Part shown: piece after piece, positions 40,552-53,475 of the stretch
How the letters are laid out: every line of letters starts with the position of its first letter
How positions within the stretch are numbered: position 1 is the first letter of the stretch
Source: Odiellus spinosus
Lineage: Eukaryota; Arthropoda; Arachnida; Opiliones; Phalangiidae
Direction: 5' to 3'
Assembly (NCBI GenBank): GCA_963920705.1
Contig: OY987238.1
Location: 310,001-374,000, forward strand
Length of the DNA stretch: 64,000 bases
Made by a program: the position numbers and the translations under genes
The notes under the pieces: generated by a model
Seen by the model: the letters and a program-made list of their open reading frames with translations, nothing else
Told to the model about the DNA's origin: nothing
Databases searched by the model: none

Positions 40552-40591
40552 GTCCGATAATAGGGGCGTCCGATAATAGGGGGACTGACCC
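40552..40591. repeat. Right terminal inverted repeat with a tandem inner motif copy
   Basis: The terminal repeat proper is 40,568-40,591, ending GGGGACTGACCC. An inner copy of GTCCGATAATAGGGG lies at 40,552-40,566, 16 bp inside, and a third (GTCCGATAATAGGG) lies at 40,171 within the predicted intron. The right end thus has two clustered sites, against eleven on the left. Confidence 0.9.
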
Positions 40592-40593
40592 TA
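40592..40593. other. TA target-site duplication, right
   Basis: First two bases after the element's ACTGACCC end, followed by TTTATCCACAAATTTC of the satellite. It pairs with TA at 37,048-37,049. Confidence 0.9.
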
Positions 40594-42499
40594 TTTATCC
40601 ACAAATTTCTCAAGTATTTATCCACAAATTTCCCAATTATTTATCCAAAAAATTCGCAAGTATAGATTTACAAATATCCCAAGGATAGATTTACAAATTT
40701 CCCAAGTATAGATTTACAAATTTCCCAAGTATAGATTTACAAATTTCCCAAGTATAGATTCACAAATTTCCCAAGTATAGATCCACAGATTTCCCAAGTA
40801 TTTATCCACAAATTTCCCAAGTATTTATCCACAAAATTTCCCAAGTATTTATCCACAAATTTCCCAAGTATTTATCCACAAATTTCCCAAGTATTTATCC
40901 ACAAATTTCCCAAGTATAGATTTACTAATTTCCCAAGTATAGATCCAAAAATTTCCCAAGTATAGATCCACAAATTTCCCAAGTATAGATCCACAAATTT
41001 CCCAAGTATAGATCCACAAATTTCCCAAGTATAGATCCACAAATTTCCCAAGTATTTATCCACAAATTTCCCAAGTATTTATCCACAAATTTCCCAAGTA
41101 TTTATCCACAAATTTCCCAAGTATAGATTTACTAATTTCCCAAGTATAGATCCACAAATTTCCCAAGTATAGATCCACAAATTTCCCAAGTATAGATCCA
41201 CAAATTTCCCAAGTGTAGATCCACAAATTTCCCACGTATAGGTTCACAAATTTCCCAAGTATAGATCCACAAATTTCCCAATTGTAGATCCACAAATTTC
41301 CCAAGTAAAGATCCACAAATTTCCCAAGTATTTATCCACAAATTTCCCAAATATAGATCCACAAATTTCCCAAGTATAGTTCCACAAATTTCCCACGTAT
41401 AGATTCACAAATTTCCCAAGTATAGCTCAACAAATTTTCCAAGTATAGGTCCACAAATTTCCCAAGTATAGATCCACAAATTTCCCAAGTATAGATCCAC
41501 AAATTTCCCAAGTAGAAATCCACAAATTTCCCGAGTATAGATCCACAAATTTCCCAAGTATAGATCCACAAATTTCCCAAGTAAAGATCCACAAATTTCC
41601 CAAGTATTTATCCACAAATTTCCCAAGTATAGATCCACAAATTTCCTAAGTAAAGATCCACAAATTTCCCAAGTATTTATCCACAAATTTCCCAAGTATT
41701 TATCCACAAATTTACCAAGTATTTATCCACAAATTTCCCAAGTATAGATTTACAAATTTCCCAGGTATAGATCCACAAATTTCCCAAGTATAGATCCACA
41801 AATTTCCCAAGTATAGATCCACAAATTTCCCAAGTATAGATCCACAAATTTCCCAAGTATAGATATACAAATTTCCCAGGTATAGATCCACAAATTTCCC
41901 AAGTATAGATCCACAAATTTCCCAAGTATAGATCCACAAATTTCCCAAGTATAGATCCACAAATTTTCGAAGTATAGATCCACAAATTTCCCAAGTAAAG
42001 ATCCACAAATTTCCCAAGTATTTACGAATAAATTTCCCAAGTATTTATCCGCAAATTTCTCATGTATTTATCCACAAATTTCCCAAGTATAGATTTACAA
42101 ATTTCCCAAGTATAGATTTACAAATTTTCCAAGTATAGATTTACAAATTTCCCAAGTATAGATCCACAAATTTCCCAAGTATAGATTTACAAATTTCCCA
42201 AGTATAGATCCACAAATTTCCCAAGTATAGATCCACAAATTTCCCAAGTATAGATCCACAAATTTCCCATGTATAGATCCACAAATTTCCCAAGTATAGA
42301 TCCACAAATTTCTCAAGTATAGATCCACGAATTTCCCAAGTATAGATCCACAAATTTCCCAAGTATAGATCCACAAATTTCCCAAGTATAGATTCACAAA
42401 TTTCCCAAGTAAAGATCCACAAATTTCCCAAGTATAGATCCACAAATTTCTCAAGTATAGATCCACGAATTTCCCAAGTATAGATCCACAAATTTCCCA

Positions 42500-43820
42500 A
42501 GTATAGATCCACAAATTTCCCAAGTATAGATCCACAAATTTCCCAAGTAAAGATCCACAAATTTCCCAAGTATTTATCCACAAATTTCCCAAATATAGAT
42601 CCACAAATTTCCCAAGTATAGATCCACAAATTTCCCAAGTATAGATCCACAAATTTCCCAAGTATAGATTCACAAATTTCCCAAATATAGATCCACAAAT
42701 TTCCCAAGTATAGATCCACAAATTTCCCAAATATAGATCCACAAATTTCCCAAGTATAGATTCACAAATTTCCCAAGTATAGATCCACAAATTTCCCAAG
42801 TAAAGATCCACAAATTTCCCAAGTATTTATCCACAAATTTCCCAAGTATAGATCCACAAATTTCCCAAGTATAGATCCACAAATTTCCCAAATATAGATC
42901 CACAAATTTCCCAAGTATAGATTCACAAATTTCCCAAGTATAGATCCACAAATTTCCCAAGTAAAGATCCACAAATTTCCCAAGTTTTTATCCACAAATT
43001 TCCCAAATATGGATCCACAAATTTCCCAAGTATAGATCCACAAATTTCCCACGTATAGATTCACAAATTTCCCAAGTATAGCTCAACAAATTTCCCAAGT
43101 ATAGGTCCACAAATTTCCCAAGTATAGATCCACAAATTTCCCAAGTATAGATCCACAAATTTCCCAAGTATAGATCCACAAATTTCCCAAGTATAGATCC
43201 ACAAATTTCCCAAGTATAGATCCACGAATTTCCCAAGTATAGATCCACAAATTTCCCAAGTATAGATCCACAAATTTCCCAAGTATAGATCCACAAATTT
43301 TCCAAGAATAGATACACAAATTTCCCAAGTATAGATCCACAAATTTCCTAAGTAAAGATCCACAAATTTCCCAAGTATTTATCCTCAAATTTCCCAAGTA
43401 TTTATCCTCAAATTTCCCAAGTATTTATCCACAAATTTCCCAAGTATTTATCCACAAATTTCCCAAGTATTTATCCACAAATTTCCCAAGTATAGATCCA
43501 CAAATTTCCCAAGTATAGATCCACAAATTTCCCAAGTATTTATCCACAAATTTCCCAAGTATAGATTTACAAATTTCCCAGGTATAGATCCACAAATTTC
43601 CCAAGTATAGATCCACAAATTTCCCAAGTATAGATCCACGAATTTCCCAAGTATAGATCCACGAATTTCCCAAGTATAGATCCACAAATTTCCCAAGTAT
43701 AGATCCACAAATTTCCCAAGTATAGATCCACAAATTTCCCAAGTAAAGATCCACAAATTTCCCAAGTATTTATCCACAAATTTCCCAAATATAGATCCAC
43801 AAATTTCCCAAGAATAGATC
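42500..43820. repeat. Dispersed higher-order block, copy 1 (offset 5,198 bp)
   Basis: Monomer order and rare variants (TTTTTATCC, CAAATATGGATCC, CCAAGAATAGATACAC, TATTTATCCTC) match about 47,700-49,018 at a constant offset of 5,198 bp. The copies are not adjacent: the 1,702/1,840-bp units lie between them. Confidence 0.7.
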
Positions 43821-46790
43821 CACAAATTTCCCACGTATAGAATCACAAATTTCCCAAGTATAGCTCAACAGATTTTCCAAGTATAGGTCCACAAATTTCC
43901 CAAGTATAGATCCACAAATTTCCCAAGTATAGATCCACAAATTTCCCAAGTATAGATCCACAAATTTCCCAAGTAAAGATCCACAAATTTCCCAAGTATT
44001 TATCCACAAATTTCCCAAGTATAGATCCACAAATTTCCCAAGTATAGATCCACAAATTTCCCAAGTAAAGATCCACAAATTTCCCAAGTATTTATCCACA
44101 AATTTCCCAAATATAGATCCACAAATTTCCCAAGTATAGTTCCACAAATTTCCCACGTATAGATTCACAAATTTCCCAAGTATAGCTCAACAAATTTTCC
44201 AAGTATAGGTCCACAAATTTCCCAAGTATAGATCCACAAATTTCCCAAGTATAGATCCACAAATTTCCCAAGTAGAAATCCGCAAATTTCCCGAGTATAG
44301 ATCCACAAATTTCCCAAGTATAGATCCACAAATTTCCCAAGTATAGATTTACAAATTTCCCAGGTATAGATCCACAAATTTCCCAAGTATAGATCCACAA
44401 ATTTCCCAAGTATAGATCCACAAATTTCCCAAGTATAGATCCACAAATTTCCCAAGTATAGATATACAAATTTCCCAGGTATAGATCCACAAATTTCCCA
44501 AGTATAGATCCACAAATTTCCCAAGTATAGATCCACAAATTTCCCAAGTATAGATCCACAAATTTTCGAAGTATAGATCCACAAATTTCCCAAGTAAAGA
44601 TCCACAAATTTCCCAAGTATTTACGAATAAATTTCCCAAGTATTTATCCGCAAATTTCTCATGTATTTATCCACAAATTTCCCAAGTATTTATCCAAAAA
44701 TTTCCCAAGTATAGATTTACAAATTTCCCAAGTATAGATTTACAAATTTCCCAAGTATAGATTTACAAATTTCCCAAGTATAGATCCACAAATTTCCCAA
44801 GTATAGATTTACAAATTTCCCAAGTATAGATCCACAAATTTCCCAAGTATAGATCCACAAATTTCCCAAGTATAGATCCACAAATTTCCCATGTATAGAT
44901 CCACAAATTTCCCAAGTATAGATCCACAAATTTCTCAAGTATAGATCCACAAATTTCCCAAGTATAGATCCACAAATTTCCCAAGTATAGATCCACAAAT
45001 TTTCCAAGAATAGATACACAAATTTCCCAAGTATAGATCCACAAATTTCCTAAGTAAAGATCCACAAATTTCCCAAGTATTTATCCTCAAATTTCCCAAG
45101 TATTTATCCTCAAATTTCCCAAGTATTTATCCACAAATTTCCCAAGTATTTATCCACAAATTTCCCAAGTATTTATCCACAAATTTCCCAAGTATAGATC
45201 CACAAATTTCCCAAGTATAGATCCACAAATTTCCCAAGTATTTATCCACAAATTTCCCAAGTATAGATTTACAAATTTCCCAGGTATAGATCCACAAATT
45301 TCCCAAGTATAGATCCACAAATTTCCCAAGTATAGATCCACGAATTTCCCAAGTATAGATCCACGAATTTCCCAAGTATAGATCCACAAATTTCCCAAGT
45401 ATAGATTTACAAATTTCCCAGGTATAGATCCACAAATTTCCCAAGTATAGATCCACAAATTTCCCAAGTATAGATCCACGAATTTCCCAAGTATAGATCC
45501 ACGAATTTCCCAAGTATAGATCCACAAATTTCCCAAGTATAGATCCACAAATTTCCCAAGTATAGATCCACAAATTTCCCAAGTAAAGATCCACAAATTT
45601 CCCAAGTATTTATCCACAAATTTCCCAAATATAGATCCACAAATTTCCCAAGAATAGATCCACAAATTTCCCACGTATAGAATCACAAATTTCCCAAGTA
45701 TAGCTCAACAGATTTTCCAAGTATAGGTCCACAAATTTCCCAAGTATAGATCCACAAATTTCCCAAGTATAGATCCACAAATTTCCCAAGTATAGATCCA
45801 CAAATTTCCCAAGTAAAGATCCACAAATTTCCCAAGTATTTATCCACAAATTTCCCAAGTATAGATCCACAAATTTCCCAAGTATAGATCCACAAATTTC
45901 CCAAGTAAAGATCCACAAATTTCCCAAGTATTTATCCACAAATTTCCCAAATATAGATCCACAAATTTCCCAAGTATAGTTCCACAAATTTCCCACGTAT
46001 AGATTCACAAATTTCCCAAGTATAGCTCAACAAATTTTCCAAGTATAGGTCCACAAATTTCCCAAGTATAGATCCACAAATTTCCCAAGTATAGATCCAC
46101 AAATTTCCCAAGTAGAAATCCGCAAATTTCCCGAGTATAGATCCACAAATTTCCCAAGTATAGATCCACAAATTTCCCAAGTATAGATTTACAAATTTCC
46201 CAGGTATAGATCCACAAATTTCCCAAGTATAGATCCACAAATTTCCCAAGTATAGATCCACAAATTTCCCAAGTATAGATCCACAAATTTCCCAAGTATA
46301 GATATACAAATTTCCCAGGTATAGATCCACAAATTTCCCAAGTATAGATCCACAAATTTCCCAAGTATAGATCCACAAATTTCCCAAGTATAGATCCACA
46401 AATTTTCGAAGTATAGATCCACAAATTTCCCAAGTAAAGATCCACAAATTTCCCAAGTATTTACGAATAAATTTCCCAAGTATTTATCCGCAAATTTCTC
46501 ATGTATTTATCCACAAATTTCCCAAGTATTTATCCAAAAATTTCCCAAGTATAGATTTACAAATTTCCCAAGTATAGATTTACAAATTTCCCAAGTATAG
46601 ATTTACAAATTTCCCAAGTATAGATCCACAAATTTCCCAAGTATAGATTTACAAATTTCCCAAGTATAGATCCACAAATTTCCCAAGTATAGATCCACAA
46701 ATTTCCCAAGTATAGATCCACAAATTTCCCATGTATAGATCCACAAATTTCCCAAGTATAGATCCACAAATTTCTCAAGTATAGATCCAC
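43311..46790. repeat. Tandem higher-order duplication, 1,702-bp unit
   Basis: Copies start at GATACACAAATTT near 43,311 and 45,013, an offset of 1,702 bp. Past about 45,400 the offset becomes 1,840 bp, because copy 2 has an internal 138-bp (six-monomer) duplication containing a pair of ATCCACGAA monomers. The match is clear until about 46,790 (for example 44,092/45,932 and 44,349/46,189). A further 736-bp partial repeat follows (46,189/46,925). Confidence 0.7.
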
Positions 46791-47699
46791 GAATTTCCCA
46801 AGTATAGATCCACAAATTTCCCAAGTATAGATCCACAAATTTCCCAAGTATAGATTCACAAATTTCCCAAGTAAAGATCCACAAATTTCCCAAGTATAGA
46901 TCCACAAATTTCCCAAGTATAGATTTACAAATTTCCCAGGTATAGATCCACAAATTTCCCAAGTATAGATCCACAAATTTCCCAAGTATAGATCCACAAA
47001 TTTCCCAAGTATAGATCCACAAATTTCCCAAGTATAGATATACAAATTTCCCAGGTATAGATCCACAAATTTCCCAAGTATAGATCCACAAATTTCCCAA
47101 GTATAGATCCACAAATTTCCCAAGTATAGATCCACAAATTTTCGAAGTATAGATCCACAAATTTCCCAAGTAAAGATCCACAAATTTCCCAAGTATTTAC
47201 GAATAAATTTCCCAAGTATTTATCCGCAAATTTCTCATGTATTTATCCACAAATTTCCCAAGTATTTATCCAAAAATTTCCCAAGTATAGATTTACAAAT
47301 TTCCCAAGTATAGATTTACAAATTTCCCAAGTATAGATTTACAAATTTCCCAAGTATAGATTTACAAATTTCCCAAGTATAGATCCACAAATTTCCCAAG
47401 TATAGATTTACAAATTTCCCAAGTATAGATCCACAAATTTCCCAAGTATAGATCCACAAATTTCCCAAGTATAGATCCACAAATTTCCCATGTATAGATC
47501 CACAAATTTCCCAAGTATAGATCCACAAATTTCTCAAGTATAGATCCACGAATTTCCCAAGTATAGATCCACAAATTTCCCAAGTATAGATCCACAAATT
47601 TCCCAAGTATAGATTCACAAATTTCCCAAGTAAAGATCCACAAATTTCCCAAGTATAGATCCACAAATTTCTCAAGTATAGATCCACGAATTTCCCAAG

Positions 47700-49018
47700 T
47701 ATAGATCCACAAATTTCCCAAGTATAGATCCACAAATTTCCCAAGTATAGATCCACAAATTTCCCAAGTATTTATCCACAAATTTCCCAAATATAGATCC
47801 ACAAATTTCCCAAGTATAGATCCACAAATTTCCCAAGTATAGATCCACAAATTTCCCAAGTATAGATTCACAAATTTCCCAAATATAGATCCACAAATTT
47901 CCCAAGTATAGATCCACAAATTTCCCAAATATAGATCCACAAATTTCCCAAGTATAGATTCACAAATTTCCCAAGTATAGATCCACAAATTTCCCAAGTA
48001 AAGATCCACAAATTTCTCAAGTATTTATCCACAAATTTCCCAAGTATAGATCCACAAATTTCCCAAGTATAGATCCACAAATTTCCCAAATATAGATCCA
48101 CAAATTTCCCAAGTATAGATTCACAAATTTCCCAAGTATAGATCCACAAATTTCCCAAGTAAAGATCCACAAATTTCCCAAGTTTTTATCCACAAATTTC
48201 CCAAATATGGATCCACAAATTTCCCAAGTATAGATCCACAAATTTCCCACGTATAGATTCACAAATTTCCCAAGTATAGCTCAACAAATTTCCCAAGTAT
48301 AGGTCCACAAATTTCCCAAGTATAGATCCACAAATTTCCCAAGTATAGATCCACAAATTTCCCAAGTATAGATCCACAAATTTCCCAAGTATAGATCCAC
48401 AAATTTCCCAAGTATAGATCCACGAATTTCCCAAGTATAGATCCACAAATTTCCCAAGTATAGATCCACAAATTTCCCAAGTATAGATCCACAAATTTTC
48501 CAAGAATAGATACACAAATTTCCCAAGTATAGATCCACAAATTTCCTAAGTAAAGATCCACAAATTTCCCAAGTATTTATCCTCAAATTTCCCAAGTATT
48601 TATCCTCAAATTTCCCAAGTATTTATCCACAAATTTCCCAAGTATTTATCCACAAATTTCCCAAGTATTTATCCACAAATTTCCCAAGTATAGATCCACA
48701 AATTTCCCAAGTATAGATCCACAAATTTCCCAAGTATTTATCCACAAATTTCCCAAGTATAGATTTACAAATTTCCCAGGTATAGATCCACAAATTTCCC
48801 AAGTATAGATCCACAAATTTCCCAAGTATAGATCCACGAATTTCCCAAGTATAGATCCACGAATTTCCCAAGTATAGATCCACAAATTTCCCAAGTATAG
48901 ATCCACAAATTTCCCAAGTATAGATCCACAAATTTCCCAAGTAAAGATCCACAAATTTCCCAAGTATTTATCCACAAATTTCCCAAATATAGATCCATAA
49001 ATTTCCCAAGAATAGATC
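47700..49018. repeat. Dispersed higher-order block, copy 2 (offset 5,198 bp)
   Basis: Second copy of 42,500-43,820, with matching positions such as 42,988/48,186, 43,061/48,259 and 43,425/48,623. Confidence 0.7.
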
Positions 49019-49930
49019 CACAAATTTCCCACGTATAGCTCAACAGATTTTCCAAGTATAGGTCCACAAATTTCCCAAGTATAGATCCACAAATTTCCCA
49101 AGTATAGATCCACAAATTTCCCAAGTATAGATCCACAAATTTCCCAAGTATTTATCCACAAATTTCCCAAGTATTTATCCACAAATTTCCCAAGTATTTA
49201 TCCACAAATTTCCCAAGTATAGATCCACAAATTTCCAAAGTATAGATCCACAAATTTCCCAAGTATAGATCCACAAATTTCCCAAGTAAAGATCCACAAA
49301 TTTCCCAAGTATTTATCCACAAATTTCCCAAATATAGATCCACAAATTTCCCAAGTATAGTTCCACAAATTTCCCACGTATAGATTCACAAATTTCCCAA
49401 GTATAGCTCAACAAATTTTCCAAGTATAGGTCCACAAATTTCCCAAGTATAGATCCACAAATTTCCCAAGTATAGATCCACAAATTTCCCAAGTAGAAAT
49501 CCACAAATTTCCCGAGTATAGATCCACAAATTTCCCAAGTATAGATCCACAAATTTCCCAAGTAAAGATCCACAAATTTCCCAAGTATTTATCCACAAAT
49601 TTCCCAAGTATAGATCCACAAATTTCCTAAGTAAAGATCCACAAATTTCCCAAGTATTTATCCACAAATTTCCCAAGTATTTATCCACAAATTTACCAAG
49701 TATTTATCCACAAATTTCCCAAGTATAGATTTACAAATTTCCCAGGTATAGATCCACAAATTTCCCAAGTATAGATCCACAAATTTCCCAAGTATAGATC
49801 CACAAATTTCCCAAGTATAGATCCACAAATTTCCCAAGTATAGATCCACAAATTTCCCAAGTATAGATCCACAAATTTCCCAAGTAAAGATCCACAAATT
49901 TCCCAAGTATTTACGAATAAATTTCCCAAG

Positions 49931-49932
49931 TA
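49931..49932. other. Empty paralogous target site of the transposon, copy 1
   Basis: The TA sits in TTTCCCAAGTATTTATCCAC, preceded by TATTTACGAATAA and followed 42 bp downstream by CAATTATTTATCC, exactly as around the inserted element (37,048 and 40,634). No element is present. Confidence 0.8.
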
Positions 49933-51563
49933 TTTATCCACAAATTTCTCAAGTATTTATCCACAAATTTCCCAATTATTTATCCAAAAAATTCGCAAGT
50001 ATAGATTTACAAATATCCCAAGGATAGATTTACAAATTTCCCAAGTATAGATTTACAAATTTCCCAAGTATAGATTTACAAATTTCCCAAGTATAGATCC
50101 ACAAATTTCCCAAGTATAGATCCACATATTTCCCAAGTATTTATCCACAAATTTCCCAAGTATTTATCCACAAATTTCCCAAGTATTTATCCACAAATTT
50201 CCCAAGTATTTATCCACAAATTTCCCAAGTATTTATCCACAAATTTCCCAAGTATAGATTTACTAATTTCCCAAGTATAGATCCACAAATTTCCCAAGTA
50301 TAGATCCACAAATTTCCCAAGTATAGATCCACAAATTTCCCAAGTATAGATCCACAAATTTCCCAAGTATAGATCCACAAATTTCCCAAGTATTTATCCA
50401 CAAATTTCCCAAGTATTTATCCACAAATTTCCCAAGTATTTATCCACAAATTTCCCAAGTATAGATTTACTAATTTCCCAAGTATAGATCCACAAATTTC
50501 CCAAGTATAGATCCACAAATTTCCCAAGTATAGATCCACAAATTTCCCAAGTATAGATCCACAAATTTCCCAAGTGTAGATCCACAAATTTCCCACGTAT
50601 AGGTTCACAAATTTCCCAAGTATAGATCCACAAATTTCCCAATTGTAGATCCACAAATTTCCCAAGTAAAGATCCACAAATTTCCCAAGTATTTATCCAC
50701 AAATTTCCCAAATATAGATCCACAAATTTCCCAAGTATAGTTCCACAAATTTCCCACGTATAGATTCACAAATTTCCCAAGTATAGCTCAACAAATTTTC
50801 CAAGTATAGGTCCACAAATTTCCCAAGTATAGATCCACAAATTTCCCAAGTATAGATCCACAAATTTCCCAAGTAGAAATCCACAAATTTCCCGAGTATA
50901 GATCCACAAATTTCCCAAGTATAGATCCACAAATTTCCCAAGTAAAGATCCACAAATTTCCCAAGTATTTATCCACAAATTTCCCAAGTATAGATCCACA
51001 AATTTCCCAAGTATAGATCCACAAATTTCCTAAGTAAAGATCCACAAATTTCCCAAGTATTTATCCACAAATTTCCCAAGTATTTATCCACAAATTTACC
51101 AAGTATTTATCCACAAATTTCCCAAGTATAGATTTACAAATTTCCCAGGTATAGATCCACAAATTTCCCAAGTATAGATCCACAAATTTCCCAAGTATAG
51201 ATCCACAAATTTCCCAAGTATAGATCCACAAATTTCCCAAGTATAGATCCACAAATTTCCTAAGTAAAGATCCACAAATTTCCCAAGTATTTATCCACAA
51301 ATTTCCCAAGTATTTATCCACAAATTTACCAAGTATTTATCCACAAATTTCCCAAGTATAGATTTACAAATTTCCCAGGTATAGATCCACAAATTTCCCA
51401 AGTATAGATCCACAAATTTCCCAAGTATAGATCCACAAATTTCCCAAGTATAGATCCACAAATTTCCCAAGTATAGATCCACAAATTTCCCAAGTATAGA
51501 TCCACAAATTTCCCAAGTAAAGATCCACAAATTTCCCAAGTATTTACGAATAAATTTCCCAAG

Positions 51564-51565
51564 TA
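51564..51565. other. Empty paralogous target site of the transposon, copy 2
   Basis: Same context as at 49,931, offset by 1,633 bp in the next higher-order unit. It is also unoccupied. Confidence 0.8.
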
Positions 51566-53407
51566 TTTATCCACAAATTTCTCAAGTATTTATCCACAAA
51601 TTTCCCAATTATTTATCCAAAAAATTCGCAAGTATAGATTTACAAATATCCCAAGGATAGATTTACAAATTTCCCAAGTATAGATTTACAAATTTCCCAA
51701 GTATAGATTTACAAATTTCCCAAGTATAGATCCACAAATTTCCCAAGTATAGATCCACAGATTTCCCAAGTATTTATCCACAAATTTCCCAAGTATTTAT
51801 CCACAAATTTCCCAAGTATTTATCCACAAATTTCCCAAGTATTTATCCACAAATTTCCCAAGTATTTATCCACAAATTTCCCAAGTATAGATTTACTAAT
51901 TTCCCAAGTATAGATCCACAAATTTCCCAAGTATAGATCCACAAATTTCCCAAGTATAGATCCACAAATTTCCCAAGTATAGATCCACAAATTTCCCAAG
52001 TATAGATCCACAAATTTCCCAAGTATTTATCCACAAATTTCCCAAGTATTTATCCACAAATTTCCCAAGTATTTATCCACAAATTTCCCAAGTATAGATT
52101 TACTAATTTCCCAAGTATAGATCCACAAATTTCCCAAGTATAGATCCACAAATTTCCCAAGTATAGATCCACAAATTTCCCAAGTATAGATCCACAAATT
52201 TCCCAAGTGTAGATCCACAAATTTCCCACGTATAGGTTCACAAATTTCCCAAGTATAGATCCACAAATTTCCCAATTGTAGATCCACAAATTTCCCAAGT
52301 AAAGATCCACAAATTTCCCAAGTATTTATCCACAAATTTCCCAAATATAGATCCACAAATTTCCCAAGTATAGTTCCACAAATTTCCCACGTATAGATTC
52401 ACAAATTTCCCAAGTATAGCTCAACAAATTTTCCAAGTATAGGTCCACAAATTTCCCAAGTATAGATCCACAAATTTCCCAAGTATAGATCCACAAATTT
52501 CCCAAGTAGAAATCCACAAATTTCCCGAGTATAGATCCACAAATTTCCCAAGTATAGATCCACAAATTTCCCAAGTAAAGATCCACAAATTTCCCAAGTA
52601 TTTATCCACAAATTTCCCAAGTATAGATCCACAAATTTCCTAAGTAAAGATCCACAAATTTCCCAAGTATTTATCCACAAATTTCCCAAGTATTTATCCA
52701 CAAATTTACCAAGTATTTATCCACAAATTTCCCAAGTATAGATTTACAAATTTCCCAGGTATAGATCCACAAATTTCCCAAGTATAGATCCACAAATTTC
52801 CCAAGTATAGATCCACAAATTTCCCAAGTATAGATCCACAAATTTCCCAAGTATAGATATACAAATTTCCCAGGTATAGATCCACAAATTTCCCAAGTAT
52901 AGATCCACAAATTTCCCAAGTATAGATCCACAAATTTCCCAAGTATAGATCCACAAATTTTCGAAGTATAGATCCACAAATTTCCCAAGTAAAGATCCAC
53001 AAATTTCCCAAGTATTTACGAATAAATTTCCCAAGTATTTATCCGCAAATTTCTCATGTATTTATCCACAAATTTCCCAAGTATTTATCCAAAAATTTCC
53101 CAAGTATAGATTTACAAATTTCCCAAGTATAGATTTACAAATTTCCCAAGTATAGATTTACAAATTTCCCAAGTATAGATCCACAAATTTCCCAAGTATA
53201 GATTTACAAATTTCCCAAGTATAGATCCACAAATTTCCCAAGTATAGATCCACAAATTTCCCAAGTATAGATCCACAAATTTCCCATGTATAGATCCACA
53301 AATTTCCCAAGTATAGATCCACAAATTTCTCAAGTATAGATCCACGAATTTCCCAAGTATAGATCCACAAATTTCCCAAGTATAGATCCACAAATTTCCC
53401 AAGTATA

Positions 53408-53475
53408 GATTCACAAATTTCCCAAGTAAAGATCCACAAAAATTTGTGGATCTTTACTTGGGAAATTTGTGAATC
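53408..53475. repeat. 68-bp palindrome of inverted satellite, copy 1
   Basis: A 33-bp left arm (53,408-53,440, starting GATTCACAAATTTCCC) is followed by two As and then its perfect reverse complement (53,443-53,475). About one and a half monomers are thus inverted. A hairpin or cruciform is possible. Confidence 0.95.

Larger units (their letters stand above)
37050..40591 (-). mobile_element. Pogo/Tigger-like DNA transposon (Tc1/mariner superfamily), 3,542 bp
   Basis: This is the only non-satellite sequence in the window. It has 24-bp perfect terminal inverted repeats beginning GGGTCAGTCCCC, a TA target duplication, and one long transposase gene on the minus strand. The left end, downstream of the gene, contains a phased array of CGGAC motifs. 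The right end holds the gene's 5' side. A 14-bp motif, CCCTATTATCGGAC, occurs at 37,060 and 37,238 and, inverted, at 40,171, 40,552 and 40,568, so it spans both ends. Noncoding stretches 37,074-37,237 and 37,439-37,591 show nothing else I recognise. The uninterrupted reading frame and identical terminal repeats suggest a relatively young and possibly active copy. Superfamily assignment rests on the DDE signature, CENP-B-type DNA-binding region and TA duplication. Confidence 0.95.
49692..52700. repeat. Tandem higher-order duplication, 1,633-bp unit
   Basis: Units start at an ATTTACCAAG monomer near 49,692 and 51,325. Many positions match at an offset of 1,633 bp (50,210/51,843, 50,394/52,027, 50,693/52,326). 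Copy 1 ends with a 230-bp (ten-monomer) partial repeat at about 51,095-51,324. Each copy contains the sequence that is the transposon's empty target site. Confidence 0.75.
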
